Source: Cordilura impudica
Taxonomy: Eukaryota; Arthropoda; Insecta; Diptera; Scathophagidae
DNA: 64,000 bases
NCBI GenBank assembly: GCA_963682025.1
Contig: OY821518.1
Location: 29,177,991-29,241,990, forward strand
Direction: 5' to 3'
Position numbers and translations under genes: made by a program. Positions 1 through 9,264 of the stretch are shown here, piece by piece. Under the pieces are notes generated by a model, which was not told the origin of the DNA, did not search any database, and saw nothing but the letters and a program-made list of their open reading frames with translations. Each line of letters starts with the position of its first letter. Position 1 is the stretch's first letter.

Positions 1-1072
1 TATGCTGACGAAATAAATACCTGCTGAAAATCATCAATATTATGGAGTAGCGTTCAAATTAACAACAAACATGCGAGTACGTTTCAAAGTAAACCAACGG
101 CTGACCAATTTTCGAAACAACTACTTGATCTTGGTAATGGTAAAATCAATATTAACCCAACTATTAAAATATCCACAAGATTTTTGGCAATTTATACCGT
201 CACGCGATGAATTAATTGAAAATGTATTCCCCGACATTCAAAATCAATATCGTAACCACGATTGGTTAAGTGAAAGAGCTATTTTAGCTGCAAAAAATGT
301 CGAAGTCGATAACATTTATGTTATTATTCAGGACATGATTGATTCCGAAACGTTTTCTTTCAAATCTAACTATGGATAGTGTTGTTGAAGAAAATGAAGC
401 AGTCAATTCTCGAACAGAATTTTTGAATTAACTTGATGTGACCGGTCTACCGCCACATTTATTAAAAGTTAAAAGTTGGTTCTCCAATAATTTTGCTACG
501 CAACTTCAACGCTCCGAGACTATGTAATGGAACCAGGTTAGTTGCCCAATTTTATTGAGGCCACAATTCTCAAAGGACAATTTTAAGGAGAACATGTTTT
601 GCTGCCAAAAATTCCCATGATTCCTACCGACACACCGATAATATTCAAAAGATTGCAATTTCCGATCAGATTGGGCTTTGCCATGACCGTTAATAAATCT
701 CAAGGACAATCATTACAAATATGTGGTTTGGGCCTCGAAAACAGTTGTTTTTCCCACGAGCAACTAAATATATGTGGCATGTTCCCGTGTCGGAAAGCCA
801 GCAATTTTTTTCATTTACTGCCAGAATAATGAAGCTAAAAATATTGTTCATTCTTTTTAGAATTACAATAATAGAAATATATTAGTCATTCTTATAAGTA
901 TGTTACAATAAATATTTATTTCAATTTTCATAAATAAAACATGGTTTTTCTTTAACAGTTTTCAATTAATATTAACAAATGCAAAAACGTTTTTTTTATG
1001 TAGGTATATACAAATTCTAACTAAAATAAAAAATTCATTGAGGGCAAAACAACGTATGCCGGGTCCAGTTAG
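1..1072 (+). pseudogene. Helitron 3' remnant with PIF1-like helicase C-terminus
   Basis: This is the decayed end of the Rep/helicase gene of a Helitron rolling-circle transposon, followed by its 3' flank. The helicase would unwind DNA during rolling-circle transposition. Three frame-shifted blocks are readable: about 185-379 (DELIENVFPDIQ, YRNHDWLSERAILAAKN), about 371-480 (one in-frame stop) and 599-829 (RLQFPIRLGFAMTVNKSQGQSL, then CFSHEQL). The NKSQGQS block is the late superfamily-1 helicase motif typical of Helitron PIF1 domains; the usual ending is scrambled. The element seems to end at 1072 with GCCGGGTCCAGTTAG followed by T, which resembles a Helitron CTRR/T terminus. It is 5'-truncated by the window edge and cannot be functional. 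Confidence 0.8.
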
Positions 1073-1681
1073 TATTATATATGAAAGGACTTTCGAAGAC
1101 CTATTCCAATTTCTCGATCATTTTAGATTTGAAATACTCATTTTTTACTTTTAAGGTCATCAAAGCGCCCCCTGTACTAGTAATTTTAATTGCGAAGAAT
1201 TTTTTGATCGGCTGGTAGTCTTCAGAAGTAATTTATTAAATTTTGTGAATTCACAGCTCCATAAAAAAAGCTATATTTCATTACATTATTTTGTTGGATA
1301 TAGAATTGAATTCAGCGATCGTGGACCAATCTGAACAAACATGGAAAAATTGTCAAAAATCTTTTAGACAATAATATTCATACTCTGCATTAAGAGTTAT
1401 AAAAAGTTAAAACAAAAATGTTTTAAGTGAAACGCGCTAATGTACAATGAAGTTAAATTTACTAAAATATATCTATCTCTATTAATGTCTGAATTATGTT
1501 CTGTGTCTGAGTGTCAATTTCAACTTTGTAATCTAATTACAGATCGCAAATTGTATTTGGTGATGATCGTTATTGTATTTTGGTGAGTTTCAATGCATGT
1601 TCAGACTTAGCCTGATGCAAATGTTCTCTGTTTGGAAGTATGGAGATACTATTAAAAGGCAAAAAACTGACAAAGACATTT
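1073..1681 (+). repeat. Dispersed repeat D, copy 1
   Basis: This stretch is repeated at 8502-9121 in the same orientation with clear similarity along its length. Landmarks are TATTATATATGAAAGG at the start, GTCATCAAAGCGCCC, GTCGGCTGGTAGTCTTCAG-like text and GACAAAGACATT at the end. Both copies start directly after a CTAG/TTAG-type Helitron-like terminus. I see no protein domain in any frame. It may be the 5' part of another Helitron-like element or an uncharacterised repeat. The 230 bases that follow, to about 1914, hold nothing I recognise. Confidence 0.6.
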
Positions 1682-1914
1682 AATTTTATTTATTTTAGTC
1701 AATGGAAGTAATTCCTTACAGACTATGATTAAAGATATTGAGTGTAAGAAATGTATTAATAAAATAGAGTTAAAATACTATTATTTATATTACATTCATT
1801 TTATCGTAATAGAGTAAAAAGAAATAGCTTAAAATCATCTTTTGTTGTGCAAAATTCAATAAAAGATTTAGACTATTTCTGCAGATCCAAATTAATATAA
1901 TTTAAATTAAAAAA

Positions 1915-3745
1915 GGTGCGAGTTAACCATTAAGTGCATAATTCCTACGATGAATAGCGACATTAAAAGTATCAACATATCTAAGAGTTCTTGGTGGTAC
2001 ATAAAATGGAATTAGTGCGAGTAAGTTAGGGCAATCCACATTGCCATTGATTATATCAAACACAAGTAAACATGATTGAAAAAGTTGGCGATACTCTAAA
2101 GTCCGTAGGCCTATGAAAAAGATTCCCGATAATTTGGTGATCTGAGCGCAAATTTAGTAAATTTACGTTGAACTCGCTCAATGCGAGCGATATAAACTGA
2201 GACATGAGGACTCCAAACAATAGAAGCATATTCCAACTTTGATCTAACAAAGGAAATATATGTATTCTTTAGCGTGTATAGATCCGAAAATTCTGAGCAG
2301 TTTCTTTTCAAGAAAACAAGCATTTTATAAGCTTTAGGTACTATGTATTCGATATGAGGTACAAATGACATAGAAGTATCAAATACAACACCTAAATCGA
2401 GTTTAGATTTAACCTAGAAAAAGAGACATGCAAGCTTTTGTCAAGATTTAAGTGCAGGCTATTTAATTTATACCATCCATTAAGATTATTTAGATCAGTT
2501 TGCAAATCAAAACAATCCCACAATGAATCTGTTCTTAGATACATTTTTAAATCATCTGCATATAAAAGAAATTTTCAATTTTTAAAACAAAGAGAAATAT
2601 CATTGATAAAAAGATTAAAAAATAAAGGGCCCAATACGCTACCTTGAATTACACACGATGTTTGCATATAGGGCCTAGATTAAAATCCTTCAATTACAAC
2701 TTTACAAACTCTATTTGATAAATAGGACTTTATCCACTTTAAAAAATTAGAATGAAAGCCAAATTGCTGCAATTTAGAAAAAAGAAAGGAATGCGACAAT
2801 TTGTCAAAAACTTTAGAAAAATCAGTATAAATTACTTCGACTTGGCTACCATGCTCAAGAGCACTTATACAATATTCACTAAATGCCGCTAAGTTGGTTA
2901 TAGTAGATCTACCGGAAAAGAAACCATGCTGGTTCGGAGATATCCATGACTTAGTATGGAAAAATAAATTTTTATATATGTCGTGTTCAAAAATTAAAGA
3001 AACACATGACAACTTACAGATTGGTCTATAACACATGACGTCATCCCTCTTTCCATCCTTGAAAACCGATGTAATTGTTGCCGACTTCCATCGATCAATA
3101 AAAACACCCTCTTCTAATGACAAATTGAAAAATGTATGTCAGCGCAAATGTTAGGGAAGGGCACATTTTTTTTTAAATGAGCGCAGAGGCCATCAACATC
3201 AGACTTAAAGCTGTTTTTAATTTGGCAAATTGCATCAGATACTTCATCCTCAGAAAGTATCAAAAAACCTATATCTAGTGCAGTGATTTGAAAAGGCACA
3301 ATCATTAACCATTAAAGTCAAAATTTGATTCAAAGAATGATGCAAACATGTTCACGGCATCATCGCAACATTGGAAAATACCGTTGGCAAATCTCACAGT
3401 TGATGGAATATCAGAACATCGTTTCTTTGATTGTATGAAAGACCAAAATGCTATCGGATTACTTTTCATTTCCTGCTCCTTATCAAGGAGAAATTGTTTG
3501 TAGAGAAATTTATTTAAGAAATTGAATTCACGCTGATAATGGAAAAATTTTGCTCGATACTCAGAATCACCCGAATCCAAAAAACGCTTATGAAATTTAT
3601 TACGCAGATTTTTCAGTTTTTTAACACCACTAGTATACACGGAAGCTTATACGGCTTTGGTTTTTTCTTTGAAATGTTATCACGACAAACAGATATGATT
3701 TTTGACAAAAATACTTCATAGCACACTGACGTTATACACCGCAAT
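1915..3745 (-). pseudogene. Non-LTR retrotransposon (LINE) reverse transcriptase remnant
   Basis: This is a 5'-truncated LINE ORF2, the reverse transcriptase that copies element RNA at a nicked target. Reading from 3745 downward, the pre-RT region (AFWSFIQSKKR) is followed by RT blocks at 3123-2680 (QHGFFSGRSTITNL, YTDFSKVFDKLSH, FLKWIKSYLSNR). Next come QGSVLGPLFFNLFINDIS near 2650-2590 and the catalytic YADD as LLYADDLKMYL near 2570-2535. The C-terminal part is SFVRSKLEYASIVW near 2250-2200, ending in RTLRYVDTFNVAIHRRNY near 1940. At least four frame changes and a stop after the QGSVLGP block break it. The motif style fits the Jockey/CR1 group; I cannot fix the clade. An A-rich tract lies at its 3' end near 1900. 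Confidence 0.85.
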
Positions 3746-3889
3746 TAAATATTGAATTCAGCACATCAAAATCACAAACATTAAAAAAAATTTTAATTAG
3801 TTATGAAGTTAGTTATGAAAATGAAGTACTATGAAAATGACAGTCTTGAAACCCTTGACAAGTACTTTAATTATCAATGAGAGTAGCTG

Positions 3890-4157
3890 TGGGAACAATG
3901 GGCGAAATCGCCAAAATTAAAAATCGCCAAAACTAAATATAGTGATAAAAATAAACGCCAAAATCAAAAATCGCCAAAACCAGAACCGAAAATCGCGAAT
4001 AACAAAAATCGCCAAAATCAAATAAACAAAAACCTACAAAATCAAAAGTCGCCATTCAAATATCGCAAAAAAAACAAAAATCGACAAAATCAAAAATCAC
4101 AAATAAACAAAAATCGTCAAAGTCAAAAATCGCCAAATCCGAAAATCGCGAATAACG
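3890..4157. repeat. Degenerate AAAATCGCC minisatellite, left part
   Basis: The sequence is built from imperfect copies of AAAATCGCC and AAAATCGCGAATAAC separated by A-rich spacers, with a loose period of about 12-24 bases. The same low-complexity text resumes at 8268, so the 607-bp array appears to sit inside one older minisatellite tract. No coding potential is seen. Confidence 0.7.
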
Positions 4158-4283
4158 AAAATATTCAAAAATTCAAAAATAACGATTGTTTGTTTGGACG
4201 GAGTTGTATCTTCTGAAATTAATACAAAGTAAAGCTGTATGGTACGAAAACTGAAAACTAACCACACTGCTCGTAGGCCTGAC

Positions 4284-4360
4284 TTTAGGTGAGTGTGTTA
4301 AAGCGCTGACCAAAAAGTGCAAGTACGAGTGTATGTGAGGTTCATGGTTCAAAACCTCAC
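4284..4360 (+). promoter_or_regulatory. tRNA-like segment with A-box/B-box-like motifs (unit 1)
   Basis: TTTAGGTGAGTG followed by TGTTAAAGCG at 4284-4306 resembles the D-arm/A-box of class II (Leu/Ser) tRNAs. GGTTCAAAACC at 4346-4356 resembles a B-box and lies inside a perfect 8-bp inverted repeat (GTGAGGTT 4335-4342, AACCTCAC 4353-4360). The A-to-B spacing of about 60 nt fits a pol III internal promoter. The segment does not fold into a complete tRNA by eye. It recurs in every unit at the same offset. In the diverged copy at 15385-15790 the A-like box survives but the B-like box is eroded. The role is inferred, not shown. Confidence 0.4.
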
Positions 4361-4439
4361 GGCCGCCCTTAGTAGAAAAAATTTTCATATAGAAACAATC
4401 TATTCAATTAAAACATAACAATTATCACAATGTTCAATA

Positions 4440-4480
4440 AATCGCTGATGAAGGCTGAAATGCCAGAAACCGGTCCGATT
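4440..4480 (+). ncRNA. Hammerhead-ribozyme-like motif, unit 1
   Basis: The hammerhead parts occur in order: stem I 5' strand AATCG (4440-4444), core CTGATGA (4445-4451), stem II GGC (4453-4455) with loop TGAAAT and GCC (4462-4464), core GAAA (4466-4469), a minimal stem III ACC/GGT (4469-4474), the cleavage triplet GTC ending at C4475, and stem I 3' strand CGATT (4476-4480). Scission would be expected after C4475. Two oddities weaken it. The positions flanking stem II next to the core are A and A instead of the usual G-C. Stem III is the palindrome ACCGGT with no loop, so a single copy could hardly close it and a dimeric (double-hammerhead) fold is more likely. Activity is untested. Confidence 0.75.
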
Positions 4481-5047
4481 AAGAATACAGTGCAGTTATG
4501 AATTTTTGAAATATATGCTTTCTTCTTCTTCACCACGCACCATTTAAACAAAATTAAAAAAATTGCATATTAATTACAGTAGTAATTGCAATATGTCTGA
4601 AAAATGACGATAAAACTAACAAAACAAAAAATTTTCTTCGCTTCAAAGCGTCATCTCAAATATATGTAAAGTGCATATGTAGTTATGTACAAAAACCGTA
4701 CATCACATATGACAACTCTTACGAAAACTGAGAATAGTGGAAATTAGAAGTATAAATGCAAAAAAAAAATATTCAAAAATTCAAAAATAACGATTGTTTG
4801 TTTGGACGGAGTTGTATCTTCTGAAATTAATACAAAGTAAAGCTGTATGGTACGAAAACTGAAAACTAACCACACTGCTCGTAGGCCTGACTTTAGGTGA
4901 GTGTGTTAAAGCGCTGACCAAAAAGTGCAAGTACGAGTGTATGTGAGGTTCATGGTTCAAAACCTCACGGCCGCCCTTAGTAGAAAAAATTTTCATATAG
5001 AAACAATCTATTCAATTAAAACATAACAATTATCACAATGTTCAATA

Positions 5048-5088
5048 AATCGCTGATGAAGGCTGAAATGCCAGAAACCGGTCCGATT
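5048..5088 (+). ncRNA. Hammerhead-ribozyme-like motif, unit 2
   Basis: This copy is identical to the unit 1 motif: AATCG, CTGATGA, GGC/GCC stem II, GAAA, ACCGGT, C, CGATT. Predicted scission is after C5083. Confidence 0.75.
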
Positions 5089-5653
5089 AAGAATACAGTG
5101 CAGTTATGAATTTTTGAAATATATGCTTTCTTCTTCTTCACCACGCACCATTTAAACAAAATTAAAAAAATTGCATATTAATTACAGTAGTAATTGCAAT
5201 ATGTCTGAAAAATGACGATAAAACTAACAAAACAAAAAATTTTCTTCGCTTCAAAGCGTCATCTCAAATATATGTAAAGTGCATATGTAGTTATGTACAA
5301 AAACCGTACATCACATATGACAACTCTTACGAAAACTGAGAATAGTGGAAATTAGAAGTATAAATGCAAAAAAAATATTCAAAAATTCAAAAATAACGAT
5401 TGTTTGTTTGGACGGAGTTGTATCTTCTGAAATTAATACAAAGTAAAGCTGTATGGTACGAAAACTGAAAACTAACCACACTGCTCGTAGGCCTGACTTT
5501 AGGTGAGTGTGTTAAAGCGCTGACCAAAAAGTGCAAGTACGAGTGTATGTGAGGTTCATGGTTCAAAACCTCACGGCCGCCCTTAGTAGAAAAAATTTTC
5601 ATATAGAAACAATCTATTCAATTAAAACATAACAATTATCACAATGTTCAATA

Positions 5654-5694
5654 AATCGCTGATGAAGGCTGAAATGCCAGAAACCGGTCCGATT
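5654..5694 (+). ncRNA. Hammerhead-ribozyme-like motif, unit 3
   Basis: This copy is identical to the unit 1 motif. Predicted scission is after C5689, 606 nt from the site in unit 2. Confidence 0.75.
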
Positions 5695-6260
5695 AAGAAT
5701 ACAGTGCAGTTATGAATTTTTGAAATATATGCTTTCTTCTTCTTCACCACGCACCATTTAAACAAAATTAAAAAAATTGCATATTAATTACAGTAGTAAT
5801 TGCAATATGTCTGAAAAATGACGATAAAACTAACAAAACAAAAAATTTTCTTCGCTTCAAAGCGTCATCTCAAATATATGTAAAGTGCATATGTAGTTAT
5901 GTACAAAAACCGTACATCACATATGACAACTCTTACGAAAACTGAGAATAGTGGAAATTAGAAGTATAAATGCAAAAAAAAATATTCAAAAATTCAAAAA
6001 TAACGATTGTTTGTTTGGACGGAGTTGTATCTTCTGAAATTAATACAAAGTAAAGCTGTATGGTACGAAAACTGAAAACTAACCACACTGCTCGTAGGCC
6101 TGACTTTAGGTGAGTGTGTTAAAGCGCTGACCAAAAAGTGCAAGTACGAGTGTATGTGAGGTTCATGGTTCAAAACCTCACGGCCGCCCTTAGTAGAAAA
6201 AATTTTCATATAGAAACAATCTATTCAATTAAAACATAACAATTATCACAATGTTCAATA

Positions 6261-6301
6261 AATCGCTGATGAAGGCTGAAATGCCAGAAACCGGTCCGAT
6301 T
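6261..6301 (+). ncRNA. Hammerhead-ribozyme-like motif, unit 4
   Basis: This copy is identical to the unit 1 motif. Predicted scission is after C6296. Confidence 0.75.
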
Positions 6302-6866
6302 AAGAATACAGTGCAGTTATGAATTTTTGAAATATATGCTTTCTTCTTCTTCACCACGCACCATTTAAACAAAATTAAAAAAATTGCATATTAATTACAG
6401 TAGTAATTGCAATATGTCTGAAAAATGACGATAAAACTAACAAAACAAAAAATTTTCTTCGCTTCAAAGCGTCATCTCAAATATATGTAAAGTGCATATG
6501 TAGTTATGTACAAAAACCGTACATCACATATGACAACTCTTACGAAAACTGAGAATAGTGGAAATTAGAAGTATAAATGCAAAAAAAATATTCAAAAATT
6601 CAAAAATAACGATTGTTTGTTTGGACGGAGTTGTATCTTCTGAAATTAATACAAAGTAAAGCTGTATGGTACGAAAACTGAAAACTAACCACACTGCTCG
6701 TAGGCCTGACTTTAGGTGAGTGTGTTAAAGCGCTGACCAAAAAGTGCAAGTACGAGTGTATGTGAGGTTCATGGTTCAAAACCTCACGGCCGCCCTTAGT
6801 AGAAAAAATTTTCATATAGAAACAATCTATTCAATTAAAACATAACAATTATCACAATGTTCAATA

Positions 6867-6907
6867 AATCGCTGATGAAGGCTGAAATGCCAGAAACCGG
6901 TCCGATT
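6867..6907 (+). ncRNA. Hammerhead-ribozyme-like motif, unit 5
   Basis: This copy is identical to the unit 1 motif. Predicted scission is after C6902. Confidence 0.75.
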
Positions 6908-7473
6908 AAGAATACAGTGCAGTTATGAATTTTTGAAATATATGCTTTCTTCTTCTTCACCACGCACCATTTAAACAAAATTAAAAAAATTGCATATTAA
7001 TTACAGTAGTAATTGCAATATGTCTGAAAAATGACGATAAAACTAACAAAACAAAAAATTTTCTTCGCTTCAAAGCGTCATCTCAAATATATGTAAAGTG
7101 CATATGTAGTTATGTACAAAAACCGTACATCACATATGACAACTCTTACGAAAACTGAGAATAGTGGAAATTAGAAGTATAAATGCAAAAAAAAATATTC
7201 AAAAATTCAAAAATAACGATTGTTTGTTTGGACGGAGTTGTATCTTCTGAAATTAATACAAAGTAAAGCTGTATGGTACGAAAACTGAAAACTAACCACA
7301 CTGCTCGTAGGCCTGACTTTAGGTGAGTGTGTTAAAGCGCTGACCAAAAAGTGCAAGTACGAGTGTATGTGAGGTTCATGGTTCAAAACCTCACGGCCGC
7401 CCTTAGTAGAAAAAATTTTCATATAGAAACAATCTATTCAATTAAAACATAACAATTATCACAATGTTCAATA

Positions 7474-7514
7474 AATCGCTGATGAAGGCTGAAATGCCAG
7501 AAACCGGTCCGATT
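7474..7514 (+). ncRNA. Hammerhead-ribozyme-like motif, unit 6
   Basis: This copy is identical to the unit 1 motif. The single substitution that marks unit 6 lies about 20 bases downstream (near 7536) and does not touch the core. Confidence 0.75.
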
Positions 7515-8080
7515 AAGAATACAGTGCAGTTATGAAATTTTGAAATATATGCTTTCTTCTTCTTCACCACGCACCATTTAAACAAAATTAAAAAAATTGC
7601 ATATTAATTACAGTAGTAATTGCAATATGTCTGAAAAATGACGATAAAACTAACAAAACAAAAAATTTTCTTCGCTTCAAAGCGTCATCTCAAATATATG
7701 TAAAGTGCATATGTAGTTATGTACAAAAACCGTACATCACATATGACAACTCTTACGAAAACTGAGAATAGTGGAAATTAGAAGTATAAATGCAAAAAAA
7801 AATATTCAAAAATTCAAAAATAACGATTGTTTGTTTGGACGGAGTTGTATCTTCTGAAATTAATACAAAGTAAAGCTGTATGGTACGAAAACTGAAAACT
7901 AACCACACTGCTCGTAGGCCTGACTTTAGGTGAGTGTGTTAAAGCGCTGACCAAAAAGTGCAAGTACGAGTGTATGTGAGGTTCATGGTTCAAAACCTCA
8001 CGGCCGCCCTTAGTAGAAAAAATTTTCATATAGAAACAATCTATTCAATTAAAACATAACAATTATCACAATGTTCAATA

Positions 8081-8121
8081 AATCGCTGATGAAGGCTGAA
8101 ATGCCAGAAACCGGTCCGATT
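8081..8121 (+). ncRNA. Hammerhead-ribozyme-like motif, partial unit 7
   Basis: This copy is identical to the unit 1 motif. The unit is cut short about 150 bases further on, at 8267, but the hammerhead itself is complete. Confidence 0.75.
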
Positions 8122-8267
8122 AAGAATACAGTGCAGTTATGAATTTTTGAAATATATGCTTTCTTCTTCTTCACCACGCACCATTTAAACAAAATTAAAA
8201 AAATTGCATATTAATTACAGTAGTAATTGCAATATGTCTGAAAAATGACGATAAAACTAACAAAACA

Positions 8268-8501
8268 GAAAATCGCTTAAAACAAAAATCACTATAACCA
8301 AAAATTGTTGGATCCGAAAGTCGCGAATAACAAAAATCGCCAAAATAAAAAACGAGCAAATTAAAAATCGCAAAAAACAAAAATCGCCAAAAATCAAAAA
8401 ACGCAAAAAAAATAATCAATGAATTCAAAAATCGCCAGAATATAAAATCGCAAACACGTATTCCCAGTTTTTATTTCGTTACATAGGTGTAGCGCAGCTA
8501 G
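8268..8501. repeat. Degenerate AAAATCGCC minisatellite, right part, ending in CTAG
   Basis: The same AAAATCGCC/GTCGCGAATAAC text as on the left of the array resumes abruptly at 8268. It ends near 8450, then GGTGTAGCGCAGCTAG is followed by T at 8502, which looks like a Helitron-type 3' terminus. No gene is seen. Confidence 0.6.
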
Positions 8502-9121
8502 TATATTATATATGAAAGGAATTTCGAAGACCTATTTCAATTTCGTGATCATTTTTGATTTGAACTTAGAAATACTTAATTTTTATTTTTTACGTCATCA
8601 AAGCGCCCTTTTACTAGTAATTTTAATTGCGAAGAATATTTTTGGTCGGCTGGTAGTCTTCAGAAGTGATTTATAAAATTTTGTCAAATCACATCATCAG
8701 AAAAAACTTGTTTTATTTCATTACATTATTTTGTTGGATATAAAATTGAATTCAGCGTTCCTGTACCAATCTGAAAAAAATCTGGGAAAAATTCTCCAAA
8801 ATCTTTTGGACAATAATACTCATACCTTGCATTAAGAGTTGGAAAAAATTAAAACAAAAATCCTTTAAGTGAAACGCCCTAATGTACAATATGATTAAAT
8901 GCACTAAAATATATCTATCTCTGTTTATATCTGAATTACGTTCTGTGTCTGAGTGTCAATTTCAACTTTGCAATCAAATTGCAGATCGCAAATTGTATTT
9001 GGTGATGATCGTTATTGATGTGGTGAGTTTCAATGCATGTTCAGACTTAGCCTCATACAAATGTTCTCTGTATGGAAGTGTGGAGATATTATTAAAAGGC
9101 AAAATACTGACAAAGACATTG
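8502..9121 (+). repeat. Dispersed repeat D, copy 2
   Basis: This is the second copy of the repeat at 1073-1681, in the same orientation and also directly after a CTAG. An open frame at 8882-9133 is present here but broken in copy 1, so it is probably accidental. No domain is recognised. Confidence 0.6.
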
Positions 9122-9144
9122 CTCAAGCTTTGATTTGTATTTCA

Positions 9145-9264
9145 TTATACCCCATACGACAAAGTTGTCAGGTTATAATATTTTTGTGCTGACGTTTGTA
9201 ACTACCAAAAATATTTGACCAAGACTGACTCAGACTCACTTTCTGAGTAGTCCGTCTGTCCGAC
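9145..9264 (+). mobile_element. DINE/Helentron-like element, family A, 5' part
   Basis: TTATACCCCATAC starts the element. It is followed by the family text TTTGTAACTACCAAAAATATTTGACC and a GTCCGTCTGTCC run. It is cut at 9264 by a LINE. The middle part is found at 10717-10950 and the 3' part at 13357-13548, all in the same orientation, so this is one element split twice. Confidence 0.75.

Larger units (their letters stand above)
4158..8267 (+). repeat. Tandem array of ~607-bp units, each with a hammerhead-like motif
   Basis: Six complete head-to-tail units start near 4158, 4766, 5372, 5979, 6585 and 7192, and a partial seventh starts near 7799 and stops at 8267. Unit lengths are 606-608. The differences I can see are the length of one A-run at each junction (10, 8, 9, 8, 9, 9 A) and one substitution in unit 6 near 7536. 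In order, each unit holds a tRNA-like segment, an A/T-rich spacer, a 41-nt hammerhead-like motif, and a noncoding tail with CTTCGCTTCAAAGCG. A 71-codon minus-strand frame recurs in every unit, but only because the units are identical; it has no protein signature. A lone diverged unit lies at 15385-15790. The array could be a satellite, a retrozyme-like repeat, or tandem terminal repeats of a Penelope-like element. Confidence 0.95.

Noticed and set aside
4284..4360. A genuine tRNA gene in each unit
   Set aside because: No acceptor stem or anticodon arm can be drawn, so only a tRNA-like promoter-type resemblance is kept.
4173..8029. Seven identical 71-codon minus-strand frames (MKIFSTKGGREVL...)
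   Set aside because: They recur only because the units are nearly identical, lie antisense to the ribozyme and tRNA-like parts, and show no domain or codon signal; the diverged unit at 15385 has the frame broken.
4158..8267. CRISPR array
   Set aside because: The period is ~607 bp with no short repeat-spacer alternation, and the DNA is eukaryotic.
8882..9133. 83-codon protein in repeat D
   Set aside because: The matching frame is broken in D copy 1 and has no recognisable motif.
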